DNA of 64,000 nt from positions 71,415,635 through 71,479,634 of the forward strand of contig NC_134398.1 of assembly GCF_050003625.1 (NCBI RefSeq), given 5' to 3'. Positions 11,575 to 23,916 of the stretch are shown in pieces (position 1 is the stretch's first letter; the number at the start of each line of letters is the position of its first letter). Origin of the DNA: Haematobia irritans (Eukaryota > Arthropoda > Insecta > Diptera > Muscidae). A program made the translations under genes and the position numbers. A model generated the notes under the pieces. It ran no database searches and was not told the DNA's origin. It was given only the letters and a program-made list of their open reading frames with translations.

Positions 11575-12777
11575 CTGAAAGAATAATAAAAATACGTTTA
11601 TTATCAGTTAATTTTGGTATACAATGGGTAATGGATATCATAAACTCAGAAAATTCGGCAATTTTTTCTTATAGAAAATTATTGTATATAAGAAAAAAGA
11701 TTCATATAAGAAATAATTTTCTTATGTATATTTATATAATATATATATAATATATTTCTTAGCAAGATATTTGCAATAAAATCTAATTCTGTTGGGTGTG
11801 ACGAATTTGATACAAAGTTCCTCAAGATACACCCAGAAAAAAGTGTCTTCGAAACTAAAGGAAAAAATGTTCATCAATTTAGTTTAGCTATTTCATTTCC
11901 ACTCAGTTAATATTTTGTGTGAAATAATAAAATTTACTTGTTTCAGTAAAAAAAAATCCTAAACTGAAAGCAGTTCGGAATTGTTCATAACTAGAATAGA
12001 GCATGGAATTTTACTAATACTGTTTTCTTCGCTGGGTATAAGAATTTACTATTGAAAAAGAAAATTTTATTCACTGATAACAAAGCATTCGTAAAAATAA
12101 ACAAAAACCGAACTAAAACCAAGTTTCCTCAAATTTAGTAAAATTTCTTATAAAACGATAATACTGACTTCCTTTATTATAGAAAGCTTATCATACATAC
12201 GAATAACACTCGGCATAGAAAAATATTTTAGTTCATTCGTACTAAGAAGTATTCAATCCTTTCAAAACTTTAGGAAACACACTTGTTAGAATATAGGAAA
12301 ATTTCCTAAATTTCTTTTATCTACCTGTAATCGATACCTGTCTTTGATGTAATCGATATGTTTGCGCGTGGGTTGTTTTTTTAGTTGAAATCGCGTTTTT
12401 ATGGTATACGGAGAGATTGTTAAAAAATAATATAGTAAAATAATATTATAAAAAACAAATAAAATATATAAAATATTTGTTATTTTAAATTAGTGAGAAA
12501 AATGTTCGTTTTTTTGAAAATTGGTTTATAAAAAAGAAAACACCAGCAGAATAACAACCCCTTCATTCTTCAATTATCAGGTAATATTCAGTGACGCTAA
12601 CCTTTTGTGAAAAAAATGGTTTTGGATTTTTTGTTTATGTTTGTAGGTATTGAAATTGTAAAAGGTGGACAAAATTGCTAGGATCAAATTATTCAAAGTG
12701 AAAGGTACTACAAGAAGAAAAAATGTGTTTTAATATTTCAAGGCCAGTCGATGCTGTTGATTCTAAAATTTAATATA
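11575..12777. other. Upstream region of the rost-like gene, AT-rich
   Basis: Holds the acceptor immediately upstream of the start codon, the small repeat at 11830-12036 and otherwise AT-rich sequence. No promoter motif can be assigned with confidence. Confidence 0.4.
11830..12036. repeat. Short TA-flanked element
   Basis: 207 bp between TA (11828-11829) and TA (12037-12038), with ends CACCCAGAAAAAAGTG and TTTTCTTCGCTGGG. The left part resembles the start of the large element at 43741 (..AAAAAAGTGTCTT). No ORF. Confidence 0.5.
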
Positions 12778-12833
12778 TTTAAAGTACCTATTACATATGG
12801 GCACTTCTAGTTTTAACCGCTGAACCTTCTCGA

Positions 12834-14112
12834 TTATTTTTCTTCGCTGAACCAACCAGATTGTTCCAAAAACATTAGCAGACTGCTTAAGTTAACGTTT
12901 TCCAGATCCGCCAGTAATCTGAAGCTATATGCTCCTAAAAGTTGCTTGCGCTTTACACAAAATGCAGGACACTCACACAAGAGGTGTTTAATTGATTCTT
13001 TTTCCTCCGCATCATGACAGCTCATACAATAGTCATTATACTTCGCGCCAATAGTTTTTGCAAAATCGCCTATCAGGCAGCGACCCGTTATAGCAGATAT
13101 CAGGAGTGATATCTGACGTCTCGAGAACATTAGCATATCTAGTGTGCGGTTTAAGTTGAAATGGGGCCATATTTGCTTGGTGTCGTTACTACCCTTGCAA
13201 TTCTCCCATCGAACATTTGCCATCATAACAGCCTTCTCATGCAGTATGAGCTTGCAGGTAGCTAGGGGCATACCAACAAATTCTAGTTCCCCTGGAATAT
13301 GTAAGGTAGTCCCTAGCCTTGCCAACTCATCAGCTTCGCAGTTCCCCATATTAGGTGAATATTGTACTGCTCAGCCATCTCATTGAGAGATTTGCGGCAG
13401 TCGATGGCCGTTTTCGAGTTGAGGAACACAGAGTCCAAGGATTTTATTGCAGGTTGACTGTCTGAGTATATATTAATGCCCACATTTTTTTGGAACATTA
13501 CTTCTCAGCCAATTCGCCACCTCTCTTATTGCTAATATTTCAGCCTGAAAAACACTACAGTGATTAAGTAATGTTTTCGCTATTCGAAGTTTTAGAATAT
13601 ACTCCGAAACCCACTTGTCCATTCAATTTGGAGCCATCAGTGTAGAAATCTATATATCGTTTATTCCCCGGGGCCTGTGTGCACCACGTCTCACTGTTGG
13701 GAATTAGAGTTTCAAACTTTTTTTCGAAAACTGGTCTCGCCAAAGTGTAATCCACTATATTAGGCACATCTGGCATTATTTTGAGGACCGAACTGTGGCC
13801 GTACCTTTTTTCCGACCACAGCGATAGATCGCGCAACCGAAGAGCCGACGTTGCAGCTGACTGTTTGGCCAAAATGTCCAAAGGCAATAGATTCAGCATG
13901 ACATTAAGGGAATTTGTTCCTGCCTTACTGAGTGCGCCTGAGATACACAAACAAGCCATATGCTGAACTTTGCCTAAACTTGTCGGCTGCTGAAGTACCG
14001 GCCACCAGAAAACAACATAATATAGCATTATAGTTCTAACTACTGCCGTGTATAGCCAATGCACAATTTTCGGGTTTAGTCCCCACTTTTTTCCTATTGC
14101 CTTTTCGTACAA
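12834..14112 (-). pseudogene. I-clade LINE ORF2 C-terminal part: RT thumb and RNase H
   Basis: Frame 14112-13564 reads KWGLNPKIVHWLYTAVVR, the region after the RT core, and ends in the RNase H start YIDFYTDGSKLNGQVGFGVY. 13498-13313 continues with YSDSQPAIKSL, and 13349-12834 carries GNCEADELARLGT, so the Asp-Glu-Asp-Asp set of RNase H is present but spread over three frames (the Glu lies in the VFQAEILAI block, 13560-13500). After RNase H comes a Cys/His-rich stretch (CMSCHDAEEKESIKHLLCEC) common to I/R1-type ORF2 C-termini. Non-functional through frameshifts. Confidence 0.85.
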
Positions 14113-14145
14113 AGTACAAAGCTACGGTGGCTTTTCAATAATAAG

Positions 14146-15694
14146 CAGCGTTGCCAGAATTGTTTCACCAAAAACCGCTAGATTTCCCAAAAAAATAGCT
14201 AAAAAATGTTTAAAAGAAGCTAGAAAAAAAGCTAAATTTTGTTGTAAAAAAAGCTTTATTTCATTAAAATGCATATTATTTTAATTGTATTCATTTTTTT
14301 AATTCTACTTCTGTGATACTATAACAATATCTAAGCCATATGAGTTCTGTTTGCGTACTCCATAAATTTTGGTTACAATCACAAATTTTTACTGGAAGTC
14401 CTTCGTTTACATTTCCCAGTAAAAACTTGCAATTATCGGCTGGTTAATCATCAACAAATCCAATGTCCGATATATTGCACAATGTCACATAGAAGTGCAT
14501 AAGAAAATATCAATATATTTCGTTTTAATTGGTTTAAAACCGCTGAATTAGTGATAAATTCGTGAACGTGTACACTTCTAATTTTATCCAAGAGAATAAA
14601 ACCCATTCATACTGTCTTGCAAATTTATACTGAATAACTTTTATTGGAAAATTACCCAAACAAACCTATTGTTGTCCAATTTTCGTAAATGTAAATCCAT
14701 TCCATTAATAAATAACAGATTTGTTTTTATCGCGCGTTTAAAAATGTTTTGATCCTATCAATACGATTTTATTTATTGTATTTTTTTGATGTTAAAAAAA
14801 TAATACCACATTCAAAACTTTATTTCCTTAATTATTTCTTACATACACTGAAAAAAAGCATGTCCGGTTGCAAATATTTTGTACACTAATGATTTTGGTA
14901 TTGATTCCGAGTCAAATTTGAATTTATATGTTTTTTTCAGCTTTTTCTTCATGAATGAAATGAAATAAAGTGTTGAAAAACATCTTCTATTTTTGAACGT
15001 GTTTTGGTTTGTGGTCAAGATACAAAAACTCCACAAATTTAAGGACTATTTAATTAATTTTAAGAATTTTTTAGAATTGACCCTAGCCTTCTTTCATGTA
15101 AAGATAACCATTTTTAAGTTGAATCACTTAACTACAAGAACAAAACGACTTTATCGGCTTTTGGACAAGGAAAACAATTTATAGAAGAAAAATTCACAAA
15201 TGTTATTATAACCATACTTTAAGAACATGAAATCTTTGGCCTCACGATAATATTTTTTCAGTGTACAGAGCAATTCATATCTACTATTTTAGTTTAGTAA
15301 TATAGCTTAGAAAGGATAAACGAGTCAAATGCTAATATTCCTAATAATTTAGTGACAGTTTATCTAAGGAATCTATATCTGTATCTACTATTAGGTTTAA
15401 AGTTTACGAATATGAGGAAAAAGCTTTACAACAAGGTGTATTTGATGCAAAAATGCCCGCATAATGGCTGGAATCATTATTAATGTTTCAATTGAGCTTT
15501 GAAATATGTGGAAAACCTTATTCTGACAGCAAAGCTTACATAAAAACGCAGTTTTATCCATATTTCAATAGAAATAAATAAAAAAGCAAAAAATAGCTAA
15601 AAGGGTCATGAAAAAATCTAAATGCATTTTTTCCCGCTAAACGACTTCAAAAAAATCCGAATCTTGCAGGAAAATAGCTAAATTGGCCAGGCTG
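14146..15694. mobile_element. Non-autonomous hAT element with 8-bp TSD
   Basis: Flanked by the direct repeat ATAATAAG (14138-14145 and 15695-15702). The ends CAGCGTTGCC and GGCCAGGCTG are inverted repeats of hAT type. The homologous LINE at 20658-24192 shows the uninterrupted site (..aagcttattattgaag..) near 22755. No transposase frame. Interior is rich in 'aaaatagctaaa' motifs and is split by the TA-element at 14846-15263. Confidence 0.88.
14846..15263. mobile_element. TA-flanked element, CACTGAAAAAAA family, 418-bp form
   Basis: Ends CACTGAAAAAAA and TTTTTTCAGTG, TA at 14844-14845 and 15264-15265. Shares its body (GTATTGATTCCGAG, ..CTTTTGGA..AAGGAAAA) with the 656-bp copies at 33089 and 40568 but has internal deletions. 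Confidence 0.8.
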
Positions 15695-16391
15695 ATAATA
15701 AGCTTAAAGTTCAGCTTCTTGTCCAAACTAACACCAAGGTATTTTGCACACTAAACAAAGGGAATTTTAATACCCCTAAGGATATGGGCGTAACCGTGGG
15801 AGTTTTGTGATCTTTGCAGTACATGACTAGTTCTGTCTTTGCAGCATTTACTTCAAGACCATTCTCTTTCGCCCATTTCTCAGTCATCCGGAGGGCTCTC
15901 TGTATAATATCTCTGATTGTGGATGGGAATTTCCCGGACTGCTAGCGCCACATCATCTGCGTATGCCACCACTTTTATCCTTTCTATGGAAACCAGAAGG
16001 TTGTTTATAGCAACATTCCAAAGAATTCCTCCTTGGGGAGTGCCTCACATACCTTTGTAGGTTTGTCCTAGTGTGGCTGAAATACGCCTCTTCATTAAAA
16101 GTTCGGCTAACAGCCTAAGTATACGTAGGAGTTGTAAGTCCATTTAATATCGAGCTCGGATGGACGTTATTGAATGTCTTTTCGATGTCTAGAAACGCCA
16201 CGATTGTGTACTCATTGACTTGGTTCAACCGTCTGATTTCCAGGAAAATGAGTGTCCAGTATTACCTCCAGAGTCTCCTTACTGGACGTTGTCCAATTGC
16301 CCTTCGATGTTTTAATGAAACCTAGAGCGGAGTTAGTGGATGCTAGTACCATCCGTAATCTGGAAGCCTCGGACGTATTCTCAATACTGCT

Positions 16392-17312
16392 TCAGTAATC
16401 ATTCCAAGAGTTATTCTGAGCCTTTCTCAGTTCTCGCTTGTATCCTCTCAGATTCTTCTTGTAAGCGTCCCCAATCCTCAGTTCTCGCTTGTATCGTCTC
16501 AGATTCTTCTTGAAGACCTTAGTAATTTGCTCCACTGCGTGTTCCATATCTTGCACAGTGCTCATATTTGTCTCTGGTATTTCCGGTATCATCATATTGA
16601 ACGATTCCCTATACCTATTCCAATCAGCTTTCCTAACATTTGGAGGAAATATGGTTTTGGTGGTATGAACATCAAATTTGAAACTGATGTAGCGATGATC
16701 TGAGAAGCTATGTTCACTTAAAAACTGCCACTCAGATATCATTTCATTCAGGTCTTGCGAGGCCAAGGTGACGTCTAAAGCCAGTTTTTAGTGACGAAGG
16801 CTGGGGCATCTCCCTTATTGCAAACTACCAAATTAGTACGCAAAATATGTATTAATGTGACCACTTCCCCATATACTATGATGTGCATTTGCGTCGCATT
16901 CCATACTGAGATTTGTCTTTGTTTTCAATGACTCCTCAACTAAGGTGTTAACGGCACATGGAGGCATCTCCCTATCATGTCCCATGTAGACCGAAGATAT
17001 CCAATATTTGCATTGGGCTATTTCTAAACTGGCAACGACAGTGTCTGCATTGCACATTGAAGGAAGCAGAAACAAGTTAAGCTAATTTTTAGAAATTATA
17101 CAGGCTCGATTTACATCTTTACTAGTATACTGCAATAGGTTGAACCCTGGAGTACTTAATTCACATATTTTGTTTCTATAAGCATATGGTTCTTGAATAA
17201 GAACTATATCTATGTCCCCTTTCATCAGGCCAACTTTTAAAGCAGCACAGGCAGCCTTACAATGGTGAAGATCTACCTGGAGGATCCGTAGGACCATCGA
17301 GATTTTCAACAA
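16392..17312 (-). pseudogene. I-clade LINE endonuclease and linker
   Basis: 17312-17082 reads LQVDLHHCKAACAALK and DIDIVLIQEPYAYRNKI (the E of the APE-type endonuclease in QEPY). 17075-16833 reads MECDANAHHSIWGSGHINT (the D.N.H catalytic block). 16766-16392 reads SDHRYISFKF, the terminal endonuclease motif, then a basic linker with a duplicated segment (RYKRELRIGDAYKKNLRGYK). Frames are separate, so no intact protein. Confidence 0.8.
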
Positions 17313-18154
17313 CCGTCACATCAGCCGCTTCAATCGAGTCATCAAGAATGTCCTCTTCACAGATATCGGTGACTCTCCCAATAACCATTGGTTCAACTTT
17401 GGTGAGTTTTGAGGCAGTAGAAACCTCCTCTAGCGTACGGTATCTATCCATGGCTGCACCCTCCCTCGACTTCGCAAGAAGATCTGCTTATTTCTGATTC
17501 AGACAGAAGTTTGTCCTTCATTTGGATATACTGAAACCAATAACATACACGGCCCTGGGGCTTTGCTAGATGTGGCAAATACTGGGTGTTCAAAATAAAC
17601 ACTGCATGCCGTTTTGGCCCATCCACTTCATCCAAACGGCCAACCATCCAACCAGATGTTGGAAGATCTGGTTTGCATTATTTCAGTCTATTTAAAATAG
17701 ATTCAGGCTCAGGGGTATTTGCAGGTATCCATGCATGTGCTTTAGGTCTAGCCGGTATGTCTTTCTTCTCGACTAACTCTAGAGCAGTTCCTTCCCAAAC
17801 TTCACCAATTAGTATCAACACATATTAAATCGTCCTTGATACCAACCAGCCTCTTGGTGTCGAGGATCTGGGGCGGGAAACTGTTCCAGCACCTGTGAGT
17901 AGACGCCAGACAAAGCATTCTCAATTTCCCCCCACTTGTGCTTTGGGACAATACCGTCCACTGCTCCCCTAATAACAATCGCCATCACAACCTGTCGATC
18001 CGTCTACAAGTCGACTAATTGGTCCTAACTCTTGGTCATTGCCCAAATTTGTAACTTCAGTCGATACCCGTCCACTGGGCCCTGAAGTTAGCAACCCAGT
18101 GGATGACTTTGAATTTCGCGCATGGTGGCTTAATTTCCCACCACATTTGAAATT

Positions 18155-18378
18155 CGACAAGGGACCTCCTTTTTATAGCCGTGTCCAAACGGCGTTCCAC
18201 AATGCAGTGAAACCCCCTTAAAGAAGCTTTGAAACCCTCAGAAATGTCACCAGCATTACTGAGGTGGGATAATCCACCGCCGAAAAACATTTTGGTGTTC
18301 GGTCGAAGCAGGAAACGAACCCACGATCTTGTGTATGCAAGGCGGACATTCTAACCATAGCACCACCGGATTACGATG
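18155..18378 (-). mobile_element. tRNA-derived SINE, 3'-truncated
   Basis: Minus strand: tRNA-like head CCGGTGGTGCTATGGTTAGA, then B-box-like CGTGGGTTCGTTTCC, then a body matching the SINE at 60608-60950 (AATGCTGGTGACATTTCTGA, GCATTGTGGAAC, GGTCCCTTGTC). It ends at the LINE 5' boundary near 18154, so LINE and SINE are directly fused. Confidence 0.75.
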
Positions 18379-18771
18379 AAATAATCCGCTATTAAAAAAA
18401 CACGTCCGTTCAGTTCGACGTATAAAAATAAAAGTGTAACCACTTGGAAGGAAAATATAAGTTAATTTTAGATTTTTTTTTTAAATTACTCTATAGTGTC
18501 AAGTGATAAAGAATTAAAAAAAGACACAAACAAGTGAAAAAAAAAATATACAAACAAACTGCTGTTTTGCCTACGGCTTTTTGACTACAGACAATTGGTG
18601 TTTTGCCAACGGCTTTTGTTCTATTAAGACACTAACTTGAAATAATACGTAAATCCCTGAGTTTGAAACAAATTAATCTGAATTCCAGTTTAGTTTCAGT
18701 TTCAAAAATAGCTATTTTATTTCCTTAATCTTACATACTAAAACAAAATGTAGCTTACTTTTAAATTCCTA
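18379..18771. other. AT-rich spacer
   Basis: No feature supported. Confidence 0.4.
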
Positions 18772-19730
18772 CACGGTTGAAAAAGACTGTTTTTCATATG
18801 TTTGGCTATAAACATTATATGTTTGGAACACAAATTTTTAAACACAATATTTTTGAGTGCAAGCATATAATGTTCATAAACTAGCATAACATGTTTGGGA
18901 CATATATGTTAATATGTTAGAACATATTATGTTTGGGACATAAAATGTTTGTAAATATAATATGCTTGAATGCAAACATATATTAATTTAGAAATAGCCT
19001 ATAAACATATATGTGTTTAGTAGCTTGGAGCGCTATTTAACAGGGAGCGATATTGAATTAAGTTGGTGGTTGTTGCTTGTTATTACAAAATTAACATTTT
19101 ATTTTTCCTTGGGCAATTGATCAGCTACTTCTTTGATCCTTACGAACTGTGTGGTCCGCTGTTCGAATCCCCGTCCGGCAAAAGGTAAAATTAAAATAAA
19201 AAAATCATACAATTGAATAATTTCTTCTACAATGTTTGTATTACAGAAAAAGGTGCTAAGAACTAAAAAATCTCGTGGAAGTGCGAAAGATGTGGGGGAA
19301 TATACAATTGGGCAGAAACAAAATTTTGAGCATTCAGGTCGAAAACCTATGTTGTCAGCACCTATATTACCTGTTTATTTTCATAATTCATTATGATTGT
19401 AAATATATAAATAAATAAATAAAATTTTGAGAATTTTTTTTAAGCATATAATAATTTTGGGTGAAAAATGCTTCCAAACATATTATATGTTCATATAATA
19501 ACATATTGTTGTTTTGGAAGACAACATTATTGAATTTGGATGCAAAAATACTAAATGTTTGGAACTTAGACTACCCAAACATATATAGTTTAGACCAATA
19601 TGCTTTCAAACATATTATATATTGGAAGAGATCAAACATATAAATGTTTGGGCAATACCCAAAAATGTATATGCTTGAAGCAAAATATGTTTGGGAGTAT
19701 CTGTTACAGAAGCGATTTTTTGTGAGCGTG
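18772..19730. mobile_element. TA-flanked element with tRNA-like sequence, copy 2 (inverted)
   Basis: 959 bp between TA 18770-18771 and 19731-19732. Ends CACGGTTGAAAAAG and TTTTTTGTGAGCGTG align with the reversed ends of 7858-8974. It keeps the tRNA-like part (TGTTCGAATCCCCG at about 19160) and its 3' flank 'aaaggtaaaatta', but the second tRNA-like head is missing. Palindromic 'aacatatatgtt' motifs are frequent at both sides. Confidence 0.72.
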
Positions 19731-19984
19731 TACATAACCATATACAGTACTCTACTAGTTCCTGTATGTTCCACACCTACTTAAATTCTAATTCAGCATT
19801 ATGGCTGATATTTCCGCTTCTGACAATTAACTACTTCGATACAAAAAGGGCTCCTCCAAAAATAAGGAAAAATAAAAGAAGGGCAACTACAATCTTCAGT
19901 TGTTATGAACTAAATGAATAAATAAAAACTTAAAATTAAAACTATTTACAATATTTACAAGGAATACAATTGTATATTCACTAT

Positions 19985-20480
19985 ATACGCTTACACACTG
20001 TCCGTCGAATCCAACGTACCATCCCTCCTATGATAAAACAGCAGGGTCTCACCATCATACAATCTGCCCCTGTCACCCAACCTGAGAAGCGCCGCTTGTG
20101 GCAGGTACCTCCTGCCCAACAGCGTCTCGACGTCATCCACACAGGTCAAGTCCGAATCGAGTCTATTGTCAACGTCCCACACCCACGCAAAACTCTGACC
20201 ACAAAACGATCAAACTTTGGAAAAGCCGCAGAATCGTACACTTCCCTATTAGACGGATACCTGACAGAACCATCCTCCATCACCCTACTCCGAAGCCCCA
20301 GGCACGACCTCAGAACCCTCCTCTCCCACAGCCTAATCCTCTGCATAGCTGCTGACGAAATGCCCGCTCACACTGCAAAGGAATAAGCCGTGGTAGGCCT
20401 GACTACCTGACGGTAGATGAGCAACCTAACCTCCCTGGACAAGCCACCCCTCATGCGAAACTGAGGTTATACCCGAAGTA
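19985..20480 (-). pseudogene. Jockey-like LINE ORF2 C-terminus
   Basis: Minus strand 20480-20350 reads SREVRLLIYRQVVRPTTAYS and 20346-20146 reads MQRIRLWERRVLRSCLGL..NREVYDSAAFPKFDRFVVR, the region behind the RT core in which LINE proteins carry 'L..Q...LR...G.......N...Y....I..ID.FI'. The final frame (20182-19991) ends LLFYHRRDGTLDSTDS. Two frame changes. Belongs with the fragment at 1745-2815. Confidence 0.65.
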
Positions 20481-20489
20481 CACCCTCAA

Positions 20490-20657
20490 TAGAATTCTTG
20501 ATTCTTTTCCTATAGTATGTCACAATAGACTTATCGTGGTCATCCGATAAATATCTTGTTACCTCTCTTTCCCTCCTTCCTTCTATCTTCTCCTCTTTTG
20601 TACATACAACTTTCACTACTGTCCTGAATTAAAATTATGTTGTTTCATTTTTGTTAA
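20490..20657 (+). repeat. 3' end of another LINE copy
   Basis: Pyrimidine-rich tail with 'cttctcctcttttgtacatacaac', similar to 6050-6175 at the end of the plus-strand LINE wreck. It abuts the 5' end of the I-clade LINE. Confidence 0.4.
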
Positions 20658-21333
20658 TAGGGAAGCAGTGGACGGTATTGTCCCAAAGCACAAGTGGGGG
20701 AAATTGAGAATGCTTTGTCTGGCGTCTACTTATAGGTGCTGGAAAAGTTTCCCGGCTCAGATCCTCGATACCAAGAGGCTGGTTGGTATCAAGGACGATT
20801 TAAGCTAGTCGCATTTGAGGACCAGAGGTCTATAGAATGTTTTAAAGCTGCGTTGATACTAATTGGTGAAGTTTGAAAATGAGCTGCTCTAGAGTTAGTC
20901 GAGAGAAAGACGTACCGGCTAGACCTTGAGCACATGCGTGGATACCTGTAAATACTCCTGAACTCGAAACTATTTAAATAGACCGAAACAATGCAATCCA
21001 GATTTCCCAATATCTGGTTGGAAGGTTCGCCGTTTGGATGAAGTGGATGGACCAAGACAGCATGCAGTGTTTATTTTGAACACCCAGGTTTTGCCACATC
21101 TAGTAAAGCCCCAGGGCCGTGTATGTTATTGGTTTCATTATATCCAAATGAAGGACAAACCTCTGTCTGAATCAGAAATAAGCACATGTTCTTGCGAAGT
21201 CGAGGGAGGGTGCAGACATGGATAGACACCGTATGCCAGAGGAGGTTTCTACTGCCTCAAAACTCACCAAAGTTGAACCAATGGTTATTGCGAGAGTCAC
21301 CGAGATCTGTGAAGAGGACATTCTTGATGATGA

Positions 21334-21832
21334 TTGAAGCGGCTGATGATCCTACGGATCCTCCAGGTAGATCTTCACCATTGTAAGGCTGATTGTGTTG
21401 CTTTAAAAGTTGTCTTGATGAAAAGGGACATAGATATAGTTCTTATGCAAGCACCATATACTTATAGAAACAAAATATGTGAATTAAGTACTCCGGGGTT
21501 CAAACTATTGCAGTATATTGGTAAAGATGTAAATCGAGCCTGTATAATTACTAAAAATGAGCTTAACTTGTTTCTGCTTCCTTCAATATGCAATGTAGAC
21601 ACTGTCGTTGCCAGTTTGCAAATATTGGATATCTTCGGTCTACATGGGACATGAGAGGCAGATGCCTCCATGTGCCGTTAACACCTTAGTTGAGGAGTCA
21701 TTGAAAACAAAGACAAAACTCATTATGGGATGCGACGCAAATGCACATCATAGTATATGGGGAAGTGGTGACATTCATACAAGAGGAGAATCACTCCTAG
21801 AGTTTATAGGTATAGGGAATCGTTCAATATGA
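21334..21832 (+). pseudogene. I-clade LINE endonuclease domain
   Basis: ILQVDLHHCKADCVALK, DIDIVLMQAPYTYRNKI and, after a frame change, MGCDANAHHSIWGSGDIHTR. The usual catalytic Glu of Q-E-P-Y is Ala here (QAPY), while the minus copy keeps Glu. The domain ends abruptly at 'IGIGNRS', where a deletion fuses it to the linker. Confidence 0.8.
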
Positions 21833-21942
21833 TGATACCGGAAATACCAGAGACAAATATGAGCACTGTGCAAGATATGGAATACGCAGTGTAGCAAATT
21901 ACTAAGGTCTTCAAGAAGAATCTGAGAGGATACAAGCAAGAA

Positions 21943-22876
21943 TTGAGGATTGGGGACGCTTACAAGAAGAATCTGAGAGGATACAAGCGAGAACTGAGAA
22001 AGGCTCAGAATAACTCTTGGAATGATTACTGCAGCAGTATTGAGAATACGTCCGAGGCTTCCAGATTACGGAAGGTACTAGCATCTACTAACTCCGCTCC
22101 AGATTTCATTAAAACATCGGAGGGCAATTGGGCAACGTCCAGTAAGGAGACTCTTGCGGTAATACTGGACACTCATTTTCCTGGAAATAAGACGGTTGAA
22201 CCAAGTCAATGAATACACAATCGTGGCGTTTCTAGACATCGAATAGGCATTCAATAACGTCCATCCGAGCTCGATATTAAATGGACTTACAACTCCGAAT
22301 GTTGATCTAGGTATACCTAGGCTGTTAGACGAACTTCTAATGAAGACACGTATTTCAGCCACACTAGGACAAGCCTACAAATGTATGTGAACAGAGGCAC
22401 TCCTCAAGGAGGATTTTTATCACCTCTTCTTTGGAATGTTGCTATAAACAACCTTCTGGTTTCCATAGGAAGGATAAAAGTGGTGGCATACGCATATGAT
22501 GTGGCGCTAGCAGTCAGGGAAAATTCCCATCCACAATCAGAGATATTATACAGAGAGCCCTCCGGATGACTGAGAAATGGGCGAAAGAGAATGGTCTTGT
22601 AGTAAATCCTGCAAAGTTAGAACTAGTCATATACTGCAAATATCGCAAAACTCCCACGGTTACGCCCATATCCTTTGGGGGGGTATTAAAATACCCTTTG
22701 GTGGGTGTGCAAAATACCTTTTCGTTATTTTAGACAGGAAGCTGAACTTTAAGCTTATTATTGAAGAATGGGTGAGAAAAGTCACCGTAGCTTTGTACTT
22801 TGTACAAAAAGGCAATAGGAAAAAAGTGGGGATTAAAACCGAAAATTGTGCATTGGCTATACACGGCAGTAGTTAG
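21943..22876 (+). pseudogene. I-clade LINE reverse transcriptase core, damaged
   Basis: The linker KRELRKAQNNSWNDYCSS leads to VAFLDIE.AFNNVHPSSI (first catalytic Asp), then VNRGTPQGGFLSPLLWN and VVAYAYDVALAV. The catalytic box reads YAYD; at the same place in the minus copy (about 15960) it reads YADD, so one of two catalytic Asp is lost. The primer-grip-like block FVILDRKLNFKL follows. Several frame changes and stops. Confidence 0.82.
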
Positions 22877-23916
22877 ACCTATAATGCTATATTATGTTGT
22901 ATTCTGGTGGCCGGTACTTCAGCAGCCGACAAGTTTAGGCAAAGTTCAGCATATGGCTTGTTTGTGTATCTCAGGCGCACTCAGTAAGACAGGAACAAAT
23001 TCCCTTAATGTCATGCTGAATCTATTGCCTTTGGACATTTTGGCCAAACAGTCAGCTGCAACATCGGCTGTGCGGTTGCGCGAGCTATCGCTGTGGTCGG
23101 AAAAAAGGTACGGCCACAGTTCGGTTCTCAAAATAATGCCAGATGTGCCTAATATAGTGGATTACACTTTGGCGAGACCAGTTTTCGACAAAAAGTTTGA
23201 AACTCTAATTCCCAACAGTGAGGCGTGGTGCACACAGGCCCCGGGGAATAAACGATATATAGATTTCTACACTGATGGCTCCAAATTGAATGGACAAGTG
23301 GGTTTCGGAGTATATTCTAAAACTTCGAATAGCGAAAACATTACATAATCACTGTAGTGTTTTTCAGGCTGAAATATTAGCAATAAGAGATGTGGCGAAT
23401 TGGCTGAGAAGTAATGTTCCAAAAAATTTTGGCATTAACATATACTCAGACAGTCAACCTGACTATAATACTTGGACTCCGTGTTTCTTAACTCGAAAAC
23501 GGTCATCAGCTGCCGCAAATCTCTCAATTAGATGGCTGAGCAGCATAATATTCACCTAATATGGGTGCCTGGCCGTAGGAACATACCGGGGAACTGCGAA
23601 GCTGATGAGTTGGCAAGGCTACGGACTACCTTACATATTCCAGGGGAACTATAATCTGTTGGTATGCCCCTGGCTACCTGCAAGCTCATATTGCGTGAGA
23701 AGGCTGTCACGGATGGCAAATGTTCGATGGGAGAATTGCGACACCAAGCAAATAGGGCCCCATTTAAACCGCACAGTAGATATGATAGTGTTCTCGAGAA
23801 GTCAGATATCACTCCTGATATCTGCTATAACGGGTCGCTGTCTGATATGCGATTTTGCAAAAACTATTGGCGCGAAGTATAAGCTGTCACGATGCGGAGG
23901 AAAAGTAATCAATTAA
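22800..23916 (+). pseudogene. I-clade LINE ORF2: post-RT region and RNase H
   Basis: 22800-23348 is a 182-codon frame almost identical to the minus copy (about 8 differences), ending with YIDFYTDGSKLNGQ. After a frame change come CSVFQAEILAIRDVANWLR and INIYSDSQP (23359-23460), then WVPGRRNIPGNCEADELARL (23560-23620, different frame). The RNase H Asp/Glu set is visible but split by frameshifts. Confidence 0.83.

Larger units (their letters stand above)
12778..18154 (-). mobile_element. I-clade LINE with EN, RT and RNase H (minus copy)
   Basis: Minus-strand order is an ORF1-like leader (about 18150-17440), endonuclease (about 17310-16840), linker and RT (about 16770-15700, then 14137-13800) and RNase H (about 13680-13270), then a C-terminal domain to 12834. 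Frames change many times. It is interrupted by a hAT element at 14146-15694. Its 3' end stops near 12778, missing the last ~70 bp (tail with CCTAACC repeats) present in the plus copy. Its 5' end abuts a truncated SINE. Confidence 0.85.
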
